From: JABLTI01 sp035528035
GTDB taxonomy: Archaea > Asgardarchaeota > Heimdallarchaeia > JABLTI01
NCBI GenBank assembly: GCA_035528035.1
Contig: DATKZI010000032.1
Coordinates: 1-64,000 of the forward strand
Direction: 5' to 3'
DNA: 64,000 bases
The translations under genes and the position numbers were made by a program. The notes under the pieces were generated by a model. The model worked only from the letters and a program-made list of their open reading frames with translations. It did no database searches and was not told the origin of the DNA. This document shows positions 9,161 to 18,221 of the stretch, piece by piece. Each line of letters opens with the position of its first letter. The stretch's first letter is position 1.

Positions 9161-9856
9161 GTGTCTGACGAATCAAATTTTAATGAAAGGAAAGAGCAGT
9201 TAATTGCTTATTATAAAAATGCTGGATATATTGATTCTCAAGAAGCAATTAGGGCTTTTCTAACCGTTCCTCGAGAGGAATTTATAGGGTCCAATCCTAA
9301 ACATCTAGCTTATGTTGACCGTCCTTTACCGATTTATGAAAATCAAACCATTTCTGCTCCTCATATGGTAGCAATGATGATCAGTCAAAATATTTTAGAT
9401 TTACATATTAGTGATATCTGCCTTGAAGTAGGTGGAGGTTCAGGTTATCATGCAGCAGTCATTGCTGAGATGGTTGCCCCAACTAATTCAGATAAAATGA
9501 AGTGGGGACACGTTTATTCTATTGAACGACTTGGAAAATTGGTGAAATTTGCGGAAGAAAATCTAAAGAGAACCAAATATGATAATAGAGTAACTGTTAT
9601 TGAAGGGGATGGTTCACTTGGTTTGCCTGATAAAGCTCCTTTTGATAAAATCACCGTGGCTTGTGCAGCACCAGGTATCCCTCCTCCTCTTATTGAACAA
9701 TTGAAACCAGGTGGAAGATTAGTTATTCCAGTCGCTAGTGCAAGTCAATATTATCAAGAACTGAAAGTTATTATAAAACGCAAGGATGGTAGTTTAAAAT
9801 CTGAAACCAAAGGTGGTGTTGCATTTGTTCCATTGATAGGTAAATATGGATATTAG
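9161..9856 (+). CDS. pcm: Protein-L-isoaspartate O-methyltransferase
   Basis: Length (231) and motifs match PCMT: PREEFIG, YVDRPLPI, the QTISAPHMVAMM segment characteristic of the family, then LEVGGGSGYHAAVIA as SAM motif I and VYSIER as motif II. The enzyme methylates isoaspartyl residues in damaged proteins to start their repair. Motif I reads GGGSGY where GTGSGY is usual. GTG start at 9161. Its last 4 bp overlap the end of the convergent PolD large-subunit gene. Confidence 0.92.
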   Translation: MSDESNFNERKEQLIAYYKNAGYIDSQEAIRAFLTVPREEFIGSNPKHLAYVDRPLPIYENQTISAPHMVAMMISQNILDLHISDICLEVGGGSGYHAAVIAEMVAPTNSDKMKWGHVYSIERLGKLVKFAEENLKRTKYDNRVTVIEGDGSLGLPDKAPFDKITVACAAPGIPPPLIEQLKPGGRLVIPVASASQYYQELKVIIKRKDGSLKSETKGGVAFVPLIGKYGY

Positions 9857-12800
9857 GTGCCTTCTCCAAAGAAGTCAGTTAAGCTCATTTGGTTGTTTTC
9901 CTCTTGAATAAAGTACTCATTTATAGACTCATTGAACAATTTTAGTCTTTGTTTAATATAATCAGAAAGTTCATATTCATTGATCAATCTTTGAGCAGTC
10001 TCATAGTATTTTGTTACTGTTTTTTTATGAACAGTTAGTAATAATTTTCCCCCATCCGAACAGACAGAACATTTCCCGGAGAGTGGTATTCGTCTATATT
10101 TTCTATTACATTTTATACAACGGAATGTTTGTGAACCAAAAGCTCGAAGACAACCAATCATGTCAGGGAAGAAATGTTTGTTAATAACCCTTTCAGCAAC
10201 ATCTTCCTTATCAACTGCGCGAATCATATGTGCTACTTCAAGTTGAGCTTCTAATTTGTCAGCCATTTTTCCTAAACGTGAATAATTTGTAGAGATAGGT
10301 CCTTGAGCGATATTAGTTGTATCATGAGTAAAATGAAAATTCTCGAATTGTTCAGGAGTATCCAGTCGATTTGATATAAGATCAATTATACGGGAAATTT
10401 TCTTGGGATCAATAAATTTGAATGTTTGTTCATAAAATTCCAAAGGATATCTTTTCATACAATCAACTGCATGTGACTCATCATCAACTTCTCGAGGATT
10501 AAGAATGATTCCCAAGGTTAATGGTGCGTCCATTGAACCTCCACGTGTTATTGGTAGAAATTGTTTTGAGAAATCCAAAAACCCTTCAAGCATTAATATA
10601 ATAGCATCCTCATCTCCATCACAATTTCTTCTTTTTGCTGCTTGCCAATAAGGATGAGCTAGATTTCCTTTTACAGAGGTAAAACCAATTATCCTTCCAG
10701 TTATTCCAGATGAAGTATGTGGTGCTAACCCTATGACAAAATGCCCTATTAAATCTGATATTCTTGTTATATTATAATATCTTGGTATACCATAAACAAG
10801 TTCTAGCATATCATCAACATATTTGGAAACACGGTAAAGAAATTCACCATTATCAAGATTTAGAACAACATCTTGGATTTTTAATTCGAGTATTTGATCA
10901 TCATTAATTAATGGATCATTCTCTATATCGTGAGTGTAACCTAAATTTATTAATTGTTCAATAGAAGCATTAACTTCTTTTGGTTTGAAATGCATTAGAG
11001 GTATGTCTGTAGAGTCAAAACGAATTGTTCCATCCTTATAAACGTTCAATCCATGGCGTGCTCGTAGAAATCCTTTTTCAAGTATTTCAGGTATTTTTCC
11101 TCTGTTCATTAATTTTTTAACACCTTTAGTGTCAGAAGGAATTGATCCTCCAAGAGCTTTCTTGACACGCGTAATATCTTCTCTAAGATTAACGCCTCGT
11201 TCTGAATATGTTACTGTTAGTCGATTGCATGATTTGCAAAATTCCTCATTAGTTTCTCTTCCACAACTTGGACAACTTCTAATATATTCAGTTCTTTTAT
11301 TACATTTAGTACAAATAGGCATATGAGTAATTAGATGACAATTTTTACATTCTCTTTGAGCAACAGTAATAGTAATAATCTCATTTTTGGCTGCTTCCAG
11401 TATAAGTCTATTATTTCCTCCTCCTTCCATTTCTAACGGAAATAGTGAATGGATTGGTGGATTCATTTTCCTTTCTTTTGCTTTTTCTGGTCTGCCCATT
11501 CTTGCACCAGTGTAAATAGGTGATTTTAATTTAATCTCAAAAGGAACCATGTGTGTGAAGGGAGGACCAGCTTCTCGTTCAATATCTTGAGAGTTTATTT
11601 TAGGATTTTTTAGTTGCATACAATGATCTAGGATTAAATTACTCTCTTCAATCACAATATGTTGTTTTATTACTTTATGTGGTAAACCTATACGTTCAAA
11701 AATACGTTTCTGTTTAAATTCCTTCATTAAAACTATTGCATCTCTATTTCTGGTAAATTCTTGTATTTTTTCCTTATCATTAATTCTTGAGATTATCATA
11801 TCACTTCGTAATTCAAAAAACTCGTCAAAAGAAATATCATGCCAAGCATAAGTAAAAAAGGGATGTAATGGAATCATAAATTCGTAACTAAAAGATAACG
11901 CTTCTTCTTGAGTGGGTTTGGTTTTCAATGGATTTGTCAGAAATTCGAGTAAACGGTTCGAATTCATATTAAGATGTTTGGCTGCTTCATCTATATTATT
12001 ACCAAATTTTTGCTTTATTCGTGATTCTAAATATAGTACCCACCACTCTTCTACAAAACCAGATGGAATTAAAGGATGGTTATTTTCTAGGAATTCACCA
12101 AAACCAACTAATAGGTCACCCAAGAAAAGTACCTCTTTTATTTTCTTATCATATTTTGTTGCTTGCTCATAGCTATCAATTCTAAGGACCGAACCATCTT
12201 TCAAAAGTACAACTGGACCTTCAATTGAATCCACTGGCATAACAACACTCCCCTTACCAGGTCTTTCAGTTCGAATATGTGTTCCTGGAGCAAGAAATTC
12301 CATAACTACTTTCATAGTAGCAGGATGGATTCCTATACCAGCTAAACCAGTATTCCTGGAGTGGCCATATCTTATTCTAAATCCTCCCGGTTTTGATGGG
12401 TGAGAAAATATTGGTCGACCAGCAATTACATCTTTTATATACCCAAAAGACGGTTGTGTTTTTGCTTTTGCTTCTTCTTTTTCTTTATTTTCTTCAGCTT
12501 TTGCTACAGTTGCTTTAACGGATTTTAACCATTCCCAATCGGTTAATCCTACTGCATTAACAGTTTTGAGAATTTTCATAGCACGTCCCACAATACCATC
12601 ATTCAAAACAAGACAAGCTCCACCTCTTAATGAATTAGTTTCAATTCGTGGTAAATCTCGAAAAGCTGAAACTTCATCAGGATTTGTACTTTCACCTGTG
12701 ACTTCTACGGGTAAGTTCATTACAGCATATTCTATTTGTTCTGGAGTTGTAGGACTTTGTAAATGCATTACTCTATTATATAAATCAACTTCTTCAACAA

Positions 12801-13353
12801 AACGCTTCATCTCTTGTCTAGTTGCTTTATATCGTGATAGATTAAGCGCTTTTCTTACATGATCAGATATTAAGACTGTTAGAGCTGCTTCAGTACCACC
12901 AGCTGAACGAATAGGACCAGCGAAATAAACAGCCAAATATTTTGTGTTATCCTCATTACGTTTGATCTTAACTTTAGCAATCCCTTCTAAAGGAGCGGCA
13001 GTTACACCTTCTGTAAGAATCGCTAAAGCAGTTCTAATTGCTAAATCAGCTTTTTGTTCGTCGGGAAGATCACCTATTAATTTACCCATAGCTAGTTCTT
13101 GAGCTATCTTAAAAGCAACATTTTCTCTATCCATTTGTTTACTTAGACTACTAATTCGATCAGCGATACCCTTGATACCCATTAATCCTTCAACTTTACC
13201 TGCAACATCTTTCGCAAGATGAATTTCAGGTTCAATTTCTGGATCTAAACCTTTTTCTCTTGCCTTGCTTGCCAAAGCATATAATTTATACACTTCTTCT
13301 TCTAGCATTTGAAAATAAGCTTTCATGTTATCAGAGGCAGCCAATTCAACCAA
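9853..13353 (-). CDS. polC: DNA polymerase II (PolD) large subunit DP2
   Basis: The 1166-residue catalytic subunit of the archaeal replicative family-D polymerase. The catalytic acidic motif NCDGDED lies at 910-916 (Asp912 and Asp914). A first zinc module has four CxxC pairs around 670-715 (CKNC, CTKC, CPSC, CKSC), and a second (CIKC 1079-1082, CSVC 1095-1098) is close to the end. The C-terminus ends with QMSLTDFF at 1155-1162, a clean PIP box for the PCNA clamp. No intein interrupts it. The small exonuclease subunit DP1 is not in the window. Start at the ATG of MVELAASD. Confidence 0.96.
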   Translation of the reverse strand: MVELAASDNMKAYFQMLEEEVYKLYALASKAREKGLDPEIEPEIHLAKDVAGKVEGLMGIKGIADRISSLSKQMDRENVAFKIAQELAMGKLIGDLPDEQKADLAIRTALAILTEGVTAAPLEGIAKVKIKRNEDNTKYLAVYFAGPIRSAGGTEAALTVLISDHVRKALNLSRYKATRQEMKRFVEEVDLYNRVMHLQSPTTPEQIEYAVMNLPVEVTGESTNPDEVSAFRDLPRIETNSLRGGACLVLNDGIVGRAMKILKTVNAVGLTDWEWLKSVKATVAKAEENKEKEEAKAKTQPSFGYIKDVIAGRPIFSHPSKPGGFRIRYGHSRNTGLAGIGIHPATMKVVMEFLAPGTHIRTERPGKGSVVMPVDSIEGPVVLLKDGSVLRIDSYEQATKYDKKIKEVLFLGDLLVGFGEFLENNHPLIPSGFVEEWWVLYLESRIKQKFGNNIDEAAKHLNMNSNRLLEFLTNPLKTKPTQEEALSFSYEFMIPLHPFFTYAWHDISFDEFFELRSDMIISRINDKEKIQEFTRNRDAIVLMKEFKQKRIFERIGLPHKVIKQHIVIEESNLILDHCMQLKNPKINSQDIEREAGPPFTHMVPFEIKLKSPIYTGARMGRPEKAKERKMNPPIHSLFPLEMEGGGNNRLILEAAKNEIITITVAQRECKNCHLITHMPICTKCNKRTEYIRSCPSCGRETNEEFCKSCNRLTVTYSERGVNLREDITRVKKALGGSIPSDTKGVKKLMNRGKIPEILEKGFLRARHGLNVYKDGTIRFDSTDIPLMHFKPKEVNASIEQLINLGYTHDIENDPLINDDQILELKIQDVVLNLDNGEFLYRVSKYVDDMLELVYGIPRYYNITRISDLIGHFVIGLAPHTSSGITGRIIGFTSVKGNLAHPYWQAAKRRNCDGDEDAIILMLEGFLDFSKQFLPITRGGSMDAPLTLGIILNPREVDDESHAVDCMKRYPLEFYEQTFKFIDPKKISRIIDLISNRLDTPEQFENFHFTHDTTNIAQGPISTNYSRLGKMADKLEAQLEVAHMIRAVDKEDVAERVINKHFFPDMIGCLRAFGSQTFRCIKCNRKYRRIPLSGKCSVCSDGGKLLLTVHKKTVTKYYETAQRLINEYELSDYIKQRLKLFNESINEYFIQEENNQMSLTDFFGEGT

Positions 13354-13476
13354 TTTAGTTTCACAACTTGTATTTGTTTATCGTTTCACGTGTTTAGTTT
13401 ATCCTATTTCTTAAGTAGAAAATTCTATTTAATAATTCTAGTACTACGATTCACTTTAGTTTTTTTTAGTTTTAAA

Positions 13477-15072
13477 TTAAGGAATTAACAAATAAGCATT
13501 TTCTATAATTGATTTCCCTATCAATGAAGGAATTAATCCTAAAATAATTAATCCTAATGCAACGATCGTCCCAATAATTGATGTCATTGATACATCTTGA
13601 CTTAATCCTCCCGAGATTAAAGTTGAATCCTGATCTGGTTTATCAAATAAAAGATACTTGATGACAACGAGATAACTGATAAGCATCAGTACTAGGATAA
13701 AGATAATTATTATTGTGTAACTGATATAATTCAATTGGATCAATGTAAATAGTAGCATATAGAGATTAACTCCACCAAACATAGGTAATAAACCAATCAT
13801 TGAAGCTAATCCGACAATTAGATTAAATGTTGTTAATGGATATTCTCTTCCCACACCACGAAGATCGATTAGTTTTTCACTTCTATTCCTTTTAATCATC
13901 AAATTATCTTTAGCAATAAAAGCAAGAAATGATGTTATACCTATGTTGATTATCTGTAAAATACTATAACCAAAGCATTCCTTAACTGAAAAGAGTGTTT
14001 CCTCGGTTCCTGAGTTAACCATTCCACCTATAGATATTCCAGTTAAAATCACACCAATATTTACAAAGATTGTATAGATGATAATTTTTGATAAAGTAAT
14101 ATTCTCTTTATCTTTTCGAGTTACCTGATAGACAAGAACAAGAACTCCTTCTAAAGCTGTCATTAGTCCAATTATCGCTAAAATTAATGGATAATTAATT
14201 ATCGTCATTTGTGTTGTATCAAAGAATGAAAATAATACCTTGAAGATTGACAACAATGCTAAACCACTAACTATTCCCACTGAGAATACTTGTGTACTAG
14301 CACTTGATTTTTCTATTGCATTTGGCATCCAAAGATTCAGCATGAAAATATTTGCAAGTAGACCAAATCCTACAATAGTTAGTGCTATTATTAAATAGAT
14401 AATTGCTTTTGCATCTGTAGTGATTCGTTCTGAATTCAATAAAACAACGTCATCATGAATATAATCATAATTTAGTGTGCCAAATAAACCATAACATAAT
14501 ATTACTGCAGTTAATATGAATACTACACTCAAACTAATCAAAATAAAAGCTCGCATTCCACCTTCTCTAAGATCCTCTTGACGTTTCTGAAATGCAATTA
14601 ATGTTATAAGAGATATCCCAATTATTATCCAGCCAAGTAGTGTTGTAAAGAAATCATTTGCTAAAACACTGGCATTAATTCCTGTAACTAAGAAGAGTAT
14701 TAGTCCGATATAAATAGGTCCTTCAGCTTTACCTCTTTGCTTGACGGATTCATAGAAGAGTATTAACACAACAATTATGTTTAGCACTAGAAGGAAGATA
14801 CTGGTAAAACCATCCACTTTAAATTGAACGCCACTAGGAGCACTAAATTCTGCCCCTAAAACAGTTTTATAGAATCCAAACAAAGCACCAGAGCCATTTT
14901 TAATTCGATAATACAAAGCAGCCAATATCATAATATTAGCGATAATACCCCCAGCAGCTATTTCTCCTGAAAATCCTTTCAACCATTTCTTTAATCCAAT
15001 AATGAATATAGCCATTATGAATGGTAGAAATATTGTTGATAAGATTAGAAAGTTAACAGAAATTTCTGCCAT
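13477..15072 (-). CDS. Complex I/Mrp-type antiporter-like membrane subunit (NuoN/MrpD-like)
   Basis: A polytopic protein of about 531 residues with 13-14 membrane helices and the Proton_antipo_M character (VGFGLLANIFMLNLWMPNAIEKSSA). It belongs to the ND2/ND4/ND5-MrpD family that moves H+ or Na+ in energy-converting complexes. The ATG at 15072 (MAEISVNF) follows GGGAGGT by 8 nt and overlaps the upstream gene's stop as TAATG, so the two are translationally coupled. A longer version from 15135 is unlikely. LWMPNAIEKSSASTQVFSVG corresponds to the LPDA...TPVSALLH region, again without the usual His. Confidence 0.82.
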   Translation of the reverse strand: MAEISVNFLILSTIFLPFIMAIFIIGLKKWLKGFSGEIAAGGIIANIMILAALYYRIKNGSGALFGFYKTVLGAEFSAPSGVQFKVDGFTSIFLLVLNIIVVLILFYESVKQRGKAEGPIYIGLILFLVTGINASVLANDFFTTLLGWIIIGISLITLIAFQKRQEDLREGGMRAFILISLSVVFILTAVILCYGLFGTLNYDYIHDDVVLLNSERITTDAKAIIYLIIALTIVGFGLLANIFMLNLWMPNAIEKSSASTQVFSVGIVSGLALLSIFKVLFSFFDTTQMTIINYPLILAIIGLMTALEGVLVLVYQVTRKDKENITLSKIIIYTIFVNIGVILTGISIGGMVNSGTEETLFSVKECFGYSILQIINIGITSFLAFIAKDNLMIKRNRSEKLIDLRGVGREYPLTTFNLIVGLASMIGLLPMFGGVNLYMLLFTLIQLNYISYTIIIIFILVLMLISYLVVIKYLLFDKPDQDSTLISGGLSQDVSMTSIIGTIVALGLIILGLIPSLIGKSIIENAYLLIP

Positions 15073-16991
15073 TAAATTGAACCTCCCATTATTAGGAATA
15101 TACATATTAATAATACCACTGAGAGAACTGCCCAAATAATACTACCAAAAGGTGCCTTAATCCGAGTCCAAGAGAAGAATCGTCCTAAATAGTCAATTGG
15201 TCTAAAGATCAATAGCTCATAAATTTTATCCAAATATAGACCGTTTACAAAGAATTTCTTAAAGGGCAAAATAAATTTACTGTTCTTAAATTTGAATAGA
15301 ATATTTCCTTCCCCATCTCGATAAATAAAATAACCTGCAAGAAATGCTGATATAGATGTCAGTAAAATAATAGGGGATGAAATAAAATTAGCAGTAAAGG
15401 GTGAATCATAATTTAAGGTGAAAATTCGTCCAAGCAATCCTGAAAATAGAAATGGTTTGGGATAACCTATGAGAATGAGAACCAGACCAGATAACATCGA
15501 CCAACCTAAAGCTGCTCCCGTTGAGATAAGAGAAAGTGATTTCAAAGGTCTGGTAGAATAATCCTCAACCATTTCTCCATAAAATATCTGCATATAAACT
15601 TTCATTATAGCAAAAATAACAAACATAGAGCAAATTATTGTTAAAATATAAAGTCCCCAATGTGTAGGAATATTACTTGTACGTAATGCTTCAAATATCA
15701 TATCTTTTGAAAAATACATACTTGATGGGAAGATTCCTGCAAAACTTGCTATGGAGAAAACACCAAATAAATGTAAAAGAGGGTGTTTGTCTTTTATACC
15801 ATTAACTCGAGAGATGTCTTTAATTCGCAAGGATTCAATGACTGATCCAAAAACAAGAGCTAGAGCTATTACCGTCGGTGCACCTGCTATAATTTGAAAA
15901 ATAGTTCCAACAAGTCCAATTGTAGTGTTGGAGCTAAAACTCAATAAAGCTAGACTAAGTTGTGCAATTCCTGCACCAATTGTTACTCGATTAATGTTTT
16001 TAGCAACTAATATGAAGCCCACAACTACAACTAACGAAAGTATAGCTATCCAACCAATCAACATAAATGGAGCAGAATGATATAGCTCAATATTTGTACC
16101 TTCTTCTAACCCCTTGCGCGAAAATAATGGATAAAAAGTACATAGAAGAAATAAGCCTATATTTCCCACTGTAACTGAAATTAAGCTGGATGAGATTGGG
16201 AGTGGTGCTTTAGAAATATCATAATCCGATTTTTGACCACCTATAGGCCATAAAAGAAAAGGTATTTGAGCTGATTTAATTAGAGCACCTATTGCAATAA
16301 ATAACTTGATTAGCAATCTTGTAGTCCTACTTGAGTCACCAATAATCCTTATCGGTTGTTGGGACCAAACATTGATAATATTACTAATTACTGGTGTTTT
16401 GAATGCTACAAGAATAAAGCTGAATCCAATTAGAAGGAATATATCGCCAATTACACTCATGATCAAATATCTTATTGCTGCTTTTCCTGCTTTGTCTCCT
16501 TCTTCACCCGATTTCTTATACCAGTGTGAAATAAGGAAAAATGCTCCAATAGCTGCAACTTCGATTCCTCCAAACATCCAAAACAAGTTATTAGAGAAGA
16601 TTATCATCATCATTGCTGAAACTGTTAATTGAAAGAAGAACCAATATCGTGTGCGATTTCGATCATAACTCATATAGGATATTGAGTATAATGCTAATAG
16701 AGCTGAAAGACATATGATAGCACATGCTAAAACAATTGAGACTTCATTGATACGTAAACCAATAACTATCCCTGGCAACCAACTTACAGAATAAGTGGCT
16801 GGAACGTGAAGATACTTGAATAATATAAATGAGACTATTATTGATGGAAGGAAGATCAATATAAATATCAACCAATCTCGAGTCTTACCTTCTGCTGCAA
16901 CAGCATCTTCAAGTCTTCCAAAGAAAATCCCTAAAAGTGTACCTACTGCAGGAATAATAATCAACAGTGCTGCTAATAATAAACCACTCAT
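15072..16991 (-). CDS. Complex I-like membrane subunit (NuoL/ND5-like)
   Basis: 639 residues and about 15-16 membrane helices, the size of NuoL. MSYDRNRTRYWFFFQL matches the family's SRFF/RYW loop, and FGGIEVAAIGAFFLISHWY carries the conserved TM5 Glu. KSAQIPF carries the conserved TM7 Lys. However the family's HTWLPDAM and SALIHAATM stretches are replaced by LLWPIGG and PISSSLISVTV, so the conserved His is missing. A C-terminal amphipathic segment and final helix (FGSIIWAVLSVVLL) recall the NuoL lateral helix. It overlaps nuoK upstream by 4 bp and the downstream subunit by 1 bp. Confidence 0.85.
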   Translation of the reverse strand: MSGLLLAALLIIIPAVGTLLGIFFGRLEDAVAAEGKTRDWLIFILIFLPSIIVSFILFKYLHVPATYSVSWLPGIVIGLRINEVSIVLACAIICLSALLALYSISYMSYDRNRTRYWFFFQLTVSAMMMIIFSNNLFWMFGGIEVAAIGAFFLISHWYKKSGEEGDKAGKAAIRYLIMSVIGDIFLLIGFSFILVAFKTPVISNIINVWSQQPIRIIGDSSRTTRLLIKLFIAIGALIKSAQIPFLLWPIGGQKSDYDISKAPLPISSSLISVTVGNIGLFLLCTFYPLFSRKGLEEGTNIELYHSAPFMLIGWIAILSLVVVVGFILVAKNINRVTIGAGIAQLSLALLSFSSNTTIGLVGTIFQIIAGAPTVIALALVFGSVIESLRIKDISRVNGIKDKHPLLHLFGVFSIASFAGIFPSSMYFSKDMIFEALRTSNIPTHWGLYILTIICSMFVIFAIMKVYMQIFYGEMVEDYSTRPLKSLSLISTGAALGWSMLSGLVLILIGYPKPFLFSGLLGRIFTLNYDSPFTANFISSPIILLTSISAFLAGYFIYRDGEGNILFKFKNSKFILPFKKFFVNGLYLDKIYELLIFRPIDYLGRFFSWTRIKAPFGSIIWAVLSVVLLICIFLIMGGSI

Positions 16992-17401
16992 ACTATTTCC
17001 ACTCCTTTATCATCTTTTTGAGTTTCTTCTTTTTCAGATGTAGAAGTTACTTCTTCTTGAGGTTTTTTAATTAACCCCTCAAACTCGAAGTTGAAATCTA
17101 ATATTGTAGAATCACCACTCTGTTTTAATTGTCTTTCAATGGATGTTCCTACAATCAGAAAAACTAATCCAATTACTACAATAAATATTGATAGTGTGTG
17201 TGCTAAAGGTGAAGGGTAGAGTGTAGAACCTTCATTTCCTAATCCAAAAGAGAGTAATAATAAATTTGCTGCCATCAGTAATATCTCTATACTAAATATG
17301 ACACGAAGAAAATGTTTGCTTGTAATTAACCCATAAATACCTATACCAAATAATGTTATAACAGCTATTAATGTATAAGGAAAAAGCGTAGACCAATCCA
17401 T
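16988..17401 (-). CDS. NuoK/MrpC-like membrane subunit
   Basis: Three membrane helices in the first 90 residues. GIYGLITSKHFLRVIFSIEILLMAANL includes the buried Glu of TM2 conserved in NuoK and MrpC. TM3 (SPLAHTLSIFIVVIGLVFLI) lacks a second Glu and resembles MrpC and methanogen FpoK, where DPLxQALxLTAIVI is usual. A charged C-terminal tail of about 45 residues (EEVTSTSEKEETQ) is unusual. The gene's start overlaps the stop of the upstream small subunit and its stop overlaps the NuoL start. Confidence 0.85.
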   Translation of the reverse strand: MDWSTLFPYTLIAVITLFGIGIYGLITSKHFLRVIFSIEILLMAANLLLLSFGLGNEGSTLYPSPLAHTLSIFIVVIGLVFLIVGTSIERQLKQSGDSTILDFNFEFEGLIKKPQEEVTSTSEKEETQKDDKGVEIV

Positions 17402-17736
17402 TAATAGCTTCTCCTCCTTTGTTCCTGCATTGGTTTTGAAATCATATGTTTATACCCTACAAAATAATATGCTGAAATTACTCCCAATAGAACAATTATA
17501 AAAATCAATAATAAATCTAAAACTCTAAAAGTCCAAAGATATTTACCAATTTGCTTTACTAAAATAACAAAATTAAAACTTTCTGGTGTCGCTCCTCCTG
17601 AATGGAATAAACTCGAATCTAAATCAAGTAATGATATTGTAATGATTAATACAAATAATCCTGAAACAATTAATCCTATACCTCGGACAAACCATTGATT
17701 TGTTCTTCGCTTAGTTTCATCACTCATTTTAAACAC
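17401..17736 (-). CDS. Small membrane subunit of the Complex I-like operon (NuoJ/MbhE-like)
   Basis: 111 residues with two membrane helices (residues 18-38 and 70-95) and an Arg-rich C-terminus (EQRRRSY). YLWTFRVLDLLLIFIIVLLGVISAYYFV resembles the RGFDT-preceded helix of MbhE/MrpA C-terminal domains and the C-terminal half of split NuoJ/FpoJ. Because the gene is tightly packed into the operon I infer a structural role in the same membrane complex. Exact family assignment is uncertain. Confidence 0.6.
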   Translation of the reverse strand: MFKMSDETKRRTNQWFVRGIGLIVSGLFVLIITISLLDLDSSLFHSGGATPESFNFVILVKQIGKYLWTFRVLDLLLIFIIVLLGVISAYYFVGYKHMISKPMQEQRRRSY

Positions 17737-17742
17737 CCTTGA

Positions 17743-18165
17743 TTATATTTCCCTTAAATCTCTTTGAACTGTGCGTTTAGATCTTACCTTTGCTCGGTCG
17801 ATTAGCATCAAACTAAAGAATATTAGAATGACTACGAAGAGGATAAATGGCCATATATCTCTTAACGATAAGTTATTCTTAAATCCAAAAAATGATACCA
17901 TAAGAAAAATTGCACACACGCTGAAACTAATGATATAAACTGTATACAGATATAAATCATTTAGATGTTTACCAGTAGTTTTTACTTTAGTTATTGGTTC
18001 TTTAGTATCCTCAAATGTTTGGGATTGAGTTTCATTTGTTGGTTCCATCTTTTCTGTATCCTTATCCTTCTCTATAACAGAGAAAAGGGTCATTAAGATA
18101 AATATTATTATCCCAAATAAAGCTAGAAATGTTCCCAATACCTTAATAGTCAATCCAATGAACAT
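17743..18165 (-). CDS. Three-helix membrane protein heading the Complex I-like operon
   Basis: 140 residues. One helix at the N-terminus (VLGTFLALFGIIIFILMTLF), a 45-residue polar loop rich in Glu, Thr and Lys, two helices (VYIISFSVCAIFLMVSFFGF and IWPFILFVVILIFFSLMLI) and a basic tail. Six bp separate it from the next gene. Position suggests it is the first subunit of the membrane complex, perhaps standing for the N-terminal part of NuoJ or an MbhC/D-like piece, but I see no diagnostic motif. Confidence 0.55.
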   Translation of the reverse strand: MFIGLTIKVLGTFLALFGIIIFILMTLFSVIEKDKDTEKMEPTNETQSQTFEDTKEPITKVKTTGKHLNDLYLYTVYIISFSVCAIFLMVSFFGFKNNLSLRDIWPFILFVVILIFFSLMLIDRAKVRSKRTVQRDLREI

Positions 18166-18221
18166 ATTTACCCAACTATTATAGCTCTATATCAAGCATA
18201 AAAGCTTTTATTATTTATATT

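Noticed and set aside
12566..12862. Plus-strand frames inside the PolD gene
   Set aside because: They are antisense to a complete, well-conserved gene and lack ribosome sites.
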